Part shown: positions 51,954 to 64,000 of the stretch, piece after piece | How the letters are laid out: every line of letters starts with the position of its first letter | Position numbering within the stretch: the stretch's first letter is position 1 | Assembly (NCBI GenBank): GCA_013433145.1 | Contig: CM024182.1 | Location: forward strand, 2,590,501-2,654,500 | Source of the DNA: Ascaris suum | Lineage: Eukaryota; Nematoda; Chromadorea; Rhabditida; Ascarididae | Length of the DNA stretch: 64,000 nt | Reading direction: 5' to 3' | Notes under the pieces: generated by a model | Seen by the model: only the letters and a program-made list of their open reading frames with translations | Told to the model about the DNA's origin: nothing | Database searches by the model: none | Program-made: the position numbers and the translations under genes

Positions 51954-51964
51954 AAGTTTCAGAT
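51954..51964 (+). promoter_or_regulatory. Possible spliced-leader trans-splice acceptor of RRP15
   Basis: gtttcag ends at 51962, two bases before the RRP15 ATG at 51965. An acceptor this close to the start codon with no supported upstream exon is typical of nematode trans-splicing. A cis-spliced 5' UTR exon is the alternative. Confidence 0.45.
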
Positions 51965-54900
51965 ATGGCTGTATGTGGAGATCGATTGGAAATCAAAGAG
52001 GGCACCAGCTCGAGCTCAGAAAGTGATGACATATCGGAAAATTCCGATTCCCCAAGTATCCATGGTAAGTGTGGCTTAATAACCTCTGGTTGTTTTTTTT
52101 TTCTCGATTAATGCCATAGTTCTTATTAATGGCATAAATTTATTTTAGATTTGAGCTATGCTTAAATTGTATGAAAACGGTACTTCAACACCTCATAAGT
52201 GTTGAATTATTGTGTCTTCGTTAGGATGAGGTAACGAATATCTGAGAGAAATGACCTCTTCAGTTCAATTTTCGATGCGTTATGGATAGGAAAAATTCGC
52301 TTGTATTTCTTTCTTCAACTCCAGTCCCGCATAAATTATTACTCACTGTCAACTCATAAAGGTTTCAGGTTTACATATTTATAAAAATATAAAAAAAGAG
52401 TCATTTCTTTCCATTTAAAAATTGCAACAAAATTGAGACATTCTCTAAATAAATTAGCATAGATTCAGATAAGTGTATCGTTTAGTTGTTACTCTTTGAG
52501 TGCCATAAACATTGAAGGTGAATGCTTCACTTCATGTAAAGCGTTCCGCCTTCATCCTCATTACGTATCCACAATCTCTACTTAAATGCAAACTGGGTTA
52601 GGTAAATTGCCTCATTTAGGTTTATCTTTCACGGGAGTTGCAAGAGGAATACAACGTCGCTTGTATTATATCTATCGAAATGAATTAAAATAACGACATA
52701 AATTTATAGAGGGAAGTTCTGGGAACATTGCTTGCGGCGATTTTAATGATATGAGCGAATTTGCGCTTATCGATCTCATTGGTCATTGCATGTCCCATTT
52801 TTCCATTTTCTTCTACCTATGTATATCATTACCCTTTTTTATATCGTGCTTAAAGTTCCCCTAAAATTCAAAAATCTTGACCGTGTCTTTTCTTTCAATA
52901 ACAGTAGTATCCTTTCCATCGTGATAATCTCAGGTAATTTCACCTCTCGAGGGTGAGTGTACCTGAGATTTATCGTGGTGAATTTGAAGAATATGAAGTC
53001 TCGTACAATATGGTACCTTTGTATTTAAACACTTTGATGAAAAATTTTATATTCGCCGTTGCTTTATTGTTGAGTCTCATTTCCTTGAAGAACAGGTTGA
53101 TAGGGGAAATCCATGAAGAACGACCCGCTTCCTAGACCTTATCTTTCCGATCTCGGTTCAGCTACTATTGAGCAAAGTTGATTGGTCGAGTCGTGATACA
53201 AAAGTTCTAGTCGTTTTTAACGTTTTCAAACTTAACCGGCTTTTACGAATTCCGTTTAACGTACTTCAGGTAAGCGCGCCCAAAATGGGCACTATTTTAC
53301 TTCCTAGGTATCGAAGAAAAGGTATACAATGAAGGCTCTTGAAACCATTTTGGACATTTTGATGCATTTTAATTTGTATTTTTGTTTATGATAGTTTTAG
53401 CGTATGTCGTTCTTTGTTGTTTATGTCGGACGCTTTGGCATTGAGGGTATCATCAGAGGCATTGGTCGCCGTTCTCGTTTCTTTGCCTTCTGCCGCCTTT
53501 TTTATTTCATCGTTGTAGTTGAGTCACAACGACTCATCGTGGAGTTTTATGAAACAGTGATTTGCCAACCGTTTCATTTTCTTTATTTCACTATTTATCC
53601 GTCCTTTCACCAAATTATGGTAGACTTTATTATTCAGAGAGAATTTGCGATCGCATATCAATTAGTTTCGATTTTGATAGTCGCGTTTATGAACCAAATT
53701 CAGTCGGTAGCCTGAAGGCTACCTTCATTATACACATATGCTATATTGATTACATATCCGTAATAACTCACACAGATAGCAAAATGTCGCAGTATTTTGA
53801 TGGTATGGATCAATTTGCCTGACCAGTGTAAAACAAGTTGGCTTTTTTGAATTGGATCATTTGCATAAACGAGGACAGGTGGCACCGGAGGTCGTTTAGG
53901 AAGAACTTCGCTCTGTTCGAGGATCGGCTCACTCAACGATGATGAGAATAAAAATTTTCCGCAACATGGAAATCACAGTGAATGCGGTTTGCACTAGAGG
54001 TGGAGTAAAGAAGCTGTCGCTGTTAAAGGCGGAAATGGTACCTAATGGAAATGGCAACAGTTCTGCACTACGCCATAACACTGCATGGCACAGCCAATAT
54101 TGTATTTTATATCCGCTTCATAGATGAGTTAATTGATTGCAATTGTAGCCCACTTAGTAATTTGCCTATCTACGTAGTCACTAAGAATCGTTGAATTTTG
54201 ACTGAGACGTTGACGTCAAATAGGCGATAAACACAATCGCATAACTTGTCCTTCTGTTCAGTTTGGAAGTTGTAAGAAATTACGCCGCAACTACGAAAAT
54301 CATCTATGAATGTTGAAACGAACAAATAAAGGCGTGAGGGCATTAGGGGAATTCAACATCAATCGTTCACTCATTCATCTTCGAGATGCTTCGTAATTAT
54401 AGCGGTTAAGATTCCGGAGATCTCTATCGAAATTCTGGATGTTGACAAAGACATAGCGAAATGCAAATTGTGCTTAGGTTGATATAGAGGTTAAGCGTAC
54501 TCGACCATAGATTAACATAATGAAAAACGATAAATAAATCTGAATGCATTCTTCATGGAATATGAAACTGAATTAATATTTCAAAAATTTCGATGGCTTA
54601 ATGAATATTGAGTTCATCATAATTGCTAGCAAGATGGCCAAATATATAAAGGAAGTGAAGCGGTTGATAAATAAGTGTTTAACGGAACTCTGCGACGAGA
54701 TGTTGTGTCTCAACTACGGTGACAAAAGAAAGAGACAAGTGGAAGTGTTGACAGTAAATATTGCTTCGAAAGATGACTTCAGTGCCCGAACCGTTCGATA
54801 TGAAGAGTAAAAAAAACTCAAAGAATAGGATTGCTACTCATAAAGTTGTAGTTTAAATCTATTTTACTGTTTTAAGAATCGCCGCAGGCAAAACTGCCAC

Positions 54901-56193
54901 GTATAAACGATGTGGGAGCGACGACCGAGTTTCCAGAGGAGGTGAATCAGAAAGCTCAGAAGCTAAAACAGGTGGGATTTAATTTCTTTCTTCAAAAGTA
55001 GATTGCACCTTTCTTTCTCACTTTCGCTAATTCCTTTGTGCCGTCTATGAAAAAGCTTGTCAGGGCAACAGCGAATCCGGAGTTTTTTTCGGAGCTGCGG
55101 CATAGCAGACAAAATAGTCGCCAAGAAAGAGTGGCCATCGATTTAGGTGCTTTCTGTGATTTAGTAGACTAACATCCCTATTACAACAAGAAAGTCTTTA
55201 ATGTTGCTCAGAATTCAGTAGTAATCGTTGTTTTTATTTGAGGAGGTTTCTCTGCAGATGGTTTACTGTTTCAAGGCGAATGCGTTAAGGGACCGAACTG
55301 TTATGGGCCCTCTAACTTTCCTCCGTTTGTTGCTTAGACTTTATCAGTTATGCCGGACATAGATACTAATATACCTGATGATAATATCCGTTCAGGAAGC
55401 TCAAGATCGCTGTTCCATATCCGGCAAGCGGAAGCCGTTTTCACTGTTCATCAAACTATCGTCGTAATGAATTTTTGCAGAAGAAACGTCTAACAAAACG
55501 TGAACGGTCGGCAAAATTACTCGCAAAAAGAGAATTGGATAGGATGTGTATGGTTAAACCGAATGCTGTAAGTGATCGGGAGAAAGAGCGAATACTTATC
55601 CGAAGGGCGACCAAGTAAGACGTTTTGTCGACTGTTTCCTCTCCAAATTGCTTCTACAATTATTTCCTTTTTTTGAGGAGGACAGGTTTTGAGGCATTGA
55701 ACAAGTTCCCCTGCATATCGTTATTACCAATCGAACAACCTAGACATTGGAAAATCAAGTCTTTGCCTAAGCGACCAACTGCAAAAAATTAAGTTAACTA
55801 CTGAAAGCTTAAAACATTGTTTGCATAGGAGAAATGCAAAACTAAGGCTGGAAGTGAACATTTTATGCAAATATTGGAACCCTTCACTGTTATGGTCTTT
55901 GAGTGCGGTAATATTTGATCGTATTGTGGTGGATGCGCGTTACGAAAACAAAATTTTCTGTTTAATCCCATCCGATGTAGGTTTCCTGTCGACGCAGCAG
56001 TCACTTGTCACTTTTAACAAACTGAAATCTTCAGCATCGATTCTTTTCTAATGCACATATCCTTCGATGAGATTCATAACTGCAAACAGTAGTAACTCAT
56101 AAAACCGCGTAAATGGTTTCGGTGTTTGCTCATATCCACTGCATTTGCCTTCTTCGGGCGCCAGTGATTCACGCATGCTTAAATAAATCTATT

Positions 56194-56282
<89 letters not shown>

Positions 56283-58782
56283 TTGTTGATATTTTTTTAA
56301 TATCAGAGGTGTGGTTCATCTCTTCAATGCTGTAGCAGAGCGTCAGAAAGAAATCGGAGCGAAATTGCCACTGATAGATAAAGGTGATAAAAGGCTTATC
56401 GCAAAAGAACTCGGTTCAACTGCTTTCAAGAAGAGACTCGCACATAAATTGGCAGTTAAGGCAAGTTTTCATTATTTTCTCTCAAAACAATCACCTTATC
56501 GTAATCATTGCATCATATAAAAAATGCTGCATAACTTCGCATTCTGCATAGTTGTAAGTTTTTTTTTTTTGATTCAACGCATCAAGTTTTATGCTTAATT
56601 TGCGGAAATTTTGTTCGGTGTTATTTGATTAATTCACGCGATAAATTCAGAAATGATTAATTCACGCGATAAAAGTTCGATGTTTTGCTTCGATTTTGTG
56701 CTTGATGCAAATTTTCTTCTAAATTTTATGCCATAAATATAAATTTTATTTCGGAAGTTTGGTGCAAAGAATTAAATTGAGCCGAAACTGATTTGTAACC
56801 GACTGATATAATTAACTTTGATCATTTATAATGCGGTAACAACTGTAATGCTTAGAAAATCTGCATATTTTAAAACTTTTATTGTTGATATTTGAGCTCA
56901 TAGAGAAACCTATCTGAGCGATTATCAGCAAAAACACTAAACATGAGAGGAAAGACGAAGCTAAGTGGGAAAAGTTTAGTACTGTGCAACACTGTGAAGG
57001 TTTAGGTCTAATACTGTGTTGTACCAAACACCAAACCTGAGAGATTTAGTACTGTAAAGCACAAGGTCTAGTGCAGCAAAGGTTTAGGTTTAGTACAGTC
57101 AAAGAAGACCGTCTATCAAAGAGACTATGCCGTCTCTATGTGTAGTTCCATCATTCCTCTTCCGCTTGACTGTTGCAAGGAACGGCTTTGACCATCGCTT
57201 TATAGGTCACAATTTGCACAGTAAACTTTAGAACAGAGGCGCATTCATATTGCATTATCGCTTTTATCGCCTTAGTTACCACCATGAACCTTTCGAGTAG
57301 TCATCCAAGCTGTGTTACCTCAGGCGTGACCCAAGTTTTTGGAAATGTGCCAGCTGTTTTGCCTCATTGTATTTCCATATTTTGCTTTAGAGTAGTCAAG
57401 CTATGGATGCGGCTGTCATATGCTGCTATTGCAGTCGAGAGTATTGGTTTGAAACCGATCGAATTTCAAAAGTATCTATCAAAGAGGGAATTAATAACCG
57501 AAAGCATTCGGGTAAAAATTGGCCGAAATTTTGGTTTCCAACCGAAGTTGTAAGGCTACCTTGGAACCTTGTCTGATCAGTACGATCATACCTCGTATGG
57601 GTTTGTTCTAGTGGCAACAGCAAATCCATGGCCAAAAAAGCATTAAAATACAAGCAGCTAAAAGTAAATAGCCAACACTGCAGCATGAGGTAGTGACGGG
57701 TTCACAACGCACTGGGAGATACTTTCATTGAACAAAGAGAGTGGAGACAAACCCCAGGAACAAAAATCAGGAAGAAGCGAAGAATGGGGAAGTGAGGCTT
57801 ATTTAGTTCAGCGATTTGCTCATAACGAGAGGTATGATGCGGGCTCCCACAGGTAAATTCAACACAGAGCTGTAATCAAATCGAAACATCAGCCAAATAA
57901 CAGATCACTTTGAACAGTTACAAATGCTATGAGGCAGCTCCACAACTTTACGAATCACTTGAGACAGGTGTGGGTGCAAGGACCAGTGCAAAAATAATGG
58001 GAAGTAGTTCTAGAGTGAGAATATAACTAAGAAAGAACGATATCGGAAGAATCTTTGAAATCGAAGAGAAAAAAAATTAGTTTGGAAACGAAACCACAAA
58101 AAAGACATGAAAAAGTGAGCTGAATTTTGGCTCCTAAAAACTGGTCGTAATTTACAGAATTGAATGCCATTACTATCGTAAGATTTCGTTCTTGTAAAGT
58201 GTTGCATATCGATGTCCGGAAGGGGGGAGGGGGGAGAGAGAGGTGAAGAGAGAAAGAAGGCGATTCGTGGAGTTACAATTGGCTCTTTCATGATTTGAAG
58301 GGGGTAGGAAGGAATTCAAGCTTGAATAAATTCATCTTTAAAGGAGTTCTTTTTTTTTTGGTGGGGGGGGGGGGGGGGGAGGCGGACTACTTTATTTATT
58401 GAGGAAGAATTGATCTATCCACATAAAACTCTTATATTTCATTTTTTTTTTCATTTCTTCTTTATGCACTCAATTATGCCAAAAATCTTCCTTACTTCTT
58501 GTTGCCGGCCGTGTGGAAAATATTTTTTTTTTGTATAGTTTTTCACTGAATGAAAGATCCTTCATGAATGCAAAACTAGAATGCTCATCGCTTTCCCGCT
58601 ATCTTTCTCGTACTTCTGAATGAATACGATGTTAATTCATTTTGTAGGATGAGGATGGCAACTCAGAAACTCGGGAAGAGTGGCTCTCAGATGGTGATAT
58701 GAAAGAAGAACCTCTAGGCAAAGGTCACGATCTGATCGATACATCAGAGGTCAAGACTGAACCAGAAAGTGACGATGATTGA
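51965..58782 (+). CDS. RRP15: RRP15-like ribosomal RNA-processing protein (6 exons, 222 aa)
   Basis: RRP15 is a nucleolar factor of pre-60S assembly needed for processing of the large-subunit rRNA precursor. Exons: 51965-52064, 54783-54844, 54888-54971, 55481-55614, 56307-56460, 58648-58782; total 669 nt, all phases consistent. Exon 1 is Ser/Asp/Glu-rich. Exons 2-4 are highly basic. The family core (R-M-C-M-V-K-P, then D-R-E-x-E-R, then G-V-V-x-L-F-N-A-V) spans about residues 101-135 across exons 4-5 and resembles the human core (M-C-R-V-K-P, then G-V-V-Q-L-F-N-A-V). The C-terminus is acidic, as in many nucleolar proteins. Human RRP15 is longer (about 282 aa). Exon 2 is the least certain; it rests on phase and a cag acceptor. 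Intron 5 must start with GC. Intron 2 is only 43 nt. Confidence 0.87.
56198..56278. repeat. (TA)n array in RRP15 intron 4
   Basis: About 80 bp of TA dinucleotides ending 28 bp before RRP15 exon 5. Confidence 0.95.
56630..56678. repeat. Short direct repeat
   Basis: The string gattaattcacgcgataaa occurs twice about 29 bp apart in RRP15 intron 5. Confidence 0.7.
56972..57082. repeat. Degenerate tttagtactgt repeats
   Basis: Several imperfect copies of a motif like tttagtactgt or tttaggt in RRP15 intron 5, suggesting a decayed minisatellite. Confidence 0.5.
58363..58379. repeat. Poly-G tract (17 bp)
   Basis: G homopolymer near the 3' end of RRP15 intron 5, preceded by a T run. Confidence 0.9.
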
Positions 58783-58977
58783 TGAGTTCTATTTTTAAGG
58801 AATGAGTTAGAAAATGTGTTGATTGTCGTATAACTTCAATATAGTCTCTTCAGAAATGTTCTGCTGCAAGACTTTGTGATCGACACTTTTTTCCGCACTT
58901 ATAACATCCTATGGAGATTGAATGGACAGCTCCATAAAACGAAGGAATGACACTGTTCCCTCGATATTCTATAAAGA

Positions 58978-58983
58978 AATAAA
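58978..58983 (+). terminator. Poly(A) signal of RRP15
   Basis: AATAAA about 196 nt after the RRP15 stop. Confidence 0.5.
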
Positions 58984-63343
<4,360 letters not shown>

Positions 63344-63642
63344 TCACAATGTATCCCATATCGTCATATATTTTAAAATGCAAAGAAACTCGTCGTATGG
63401 ACAAAACTTTATGACCGTTTCTGCTCTCTTCCATATAGCACATCCAGGAATGTCATGAAGCGAAGGATTGAAATGCTCCTCATAAAGTGGTCAGCAGCTA
63501 ATGTCTGTCTAATTGATGAAATTCGCTTTCTTGATTATGACCGACAGGTCCGATAGGTACTCACAAACTGGCCAATCGCCGAACGGAATATCACCATTCA
63601 TTATTTCTTCGTTTATCTTGTGTCTGCATAAAGTTGCATCTC
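63344..63642 (-). other. Coding-like segment, possible two exons of an unrecognised gene
   Basis: Read on the minus strand, a frame from about 63642 (after an acceptor-like catcgtatag) to a strong donor gtgagt at about 63562 encodes a mixed polar peptide containing N-G-D-I-P-F-G-D-W-P-V. A second frame, from about 63484 to a TGA at 63344-63346, encodes a peptide containing H-D-I-P-G-C-A-I-W-K-R. Both read like protein. The two do not join in phase through the obvious sites, so the model is incomplete. No family is recognised. Confidence 0.25.
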
Positions 63643-64000
63643 TATACGATGTATGTAGATATCAATTGTCTATAGAACTTTTATAATCCACAACAGTGTG
63701 TATTTCTACACTCTTCATCTGATGTAAATTGATATACTATATGAAAAGTGACTAAAAAACATAAATAGAAGTGATTATTTTCATTGGTGAATTCTTTGCG
63801 ATAATGAGTACCCAAAAAATTTGAATAATTTGCAAAAATGCTCATAAGTAAATCAATAATCAACATATGTATCATTTCGATTGAATTTGTTAGTGATGAT
63901 AATAGCGTTGAATATCGAAGTGATGATTAGAGTGTTTCAAATTTCTTTTACATTTATCAATGGAGAAAAAAAAAACTTGACGCATATTCGATGCATTCAT

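Larger units (their letters stand above)
49651..51964. promoter_or_regulatory. Shared divergent 5' region of DIMT1 and RRP15
   Basis: About 2.3 kb separates the two ATGs, which point away from each other. It must contain both promoters unless distant ones are used. It includes a short direct repeat (50239-50257 and 50267-50285, 19 bp, nearly identical) and a G18 tract (51494-51511). No core promoter motif is convincing. Confidence 0.5.

Noticed and set aside
53404..53715. 103-codon hydrophobic plus-strand ORF in RRP15 intron 1
   Set aside because: Phe/Ile/Tyr-rich composition expected from T-rich DNA, no splice context and no recognised family.

Overview
This 64 kb window is eukaryotic nuclear DNA, most likely from a nematode. 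It is AT-rich, its genes are split into many small exons, and introns mostly begin GT and end in short T-rich ...AG acceptors. Four conserved genes can be rebuilt exon by exon. Their products have the lengths expected of animal orthologues, and the glutamate dehydrogenase is closest to my recollection of the nematode enzyme. The species cannot be named from this sequence alone.

Layout from left to right. Positions 1660-3727 (+) hold the last two exons of an unrecognised gene whose product ends in a possible PDZ-binding tail. Positions 7085-12813 (-) hold a complete ten-exon mitochondrial glutamate dehydrogenase (537 aa). Positions 14137-40341 (+) hold Integrator complex subunit 5, with 28 exons and about 1021 aa; two competing first exons lie at 14137 and 18931. 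Positions 43321-49650 (-) hold an eight-exon DIMT1-type 18S rRNA dimethyladenosine transferase (308 aa). Positions 51965-58782 (+) hold a six-exon RRP15-type pre-60S factor (222 aa). The rest is introns and AT-rich intergenic DNA with six long (TA)n arrays, five poly-G/C tracts and small duplications.

The genes form divergent and convergent pairs: gdh and INTS5 diverge, INTS5 and DIMT1 converge, and DIMT1 and RRP15 diverge from a shared 2.3 kb region. The last pair would link a small-subunit and a large-subunit ribosome-assembly factor at one intergenic region. There is no operon-like same-strand cluster. No bacterial genes, CRISPR arrays, tRNA or rRNA genes, or full-length transposons were recognised.

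The most unusual points are gene-structure details: two introns that the reading frame forces to start with GC, a 22-nt microexon next to a 35-nt intron in INTS5, a perfect 74-bp tandem duplication carrying its own splice-acceptor-like tract, and several coding-like segments that no recognised gene explains. All exon models were read by eye and checked only by frame, splice phase and remembered family similarity. They are not transcript-supported.
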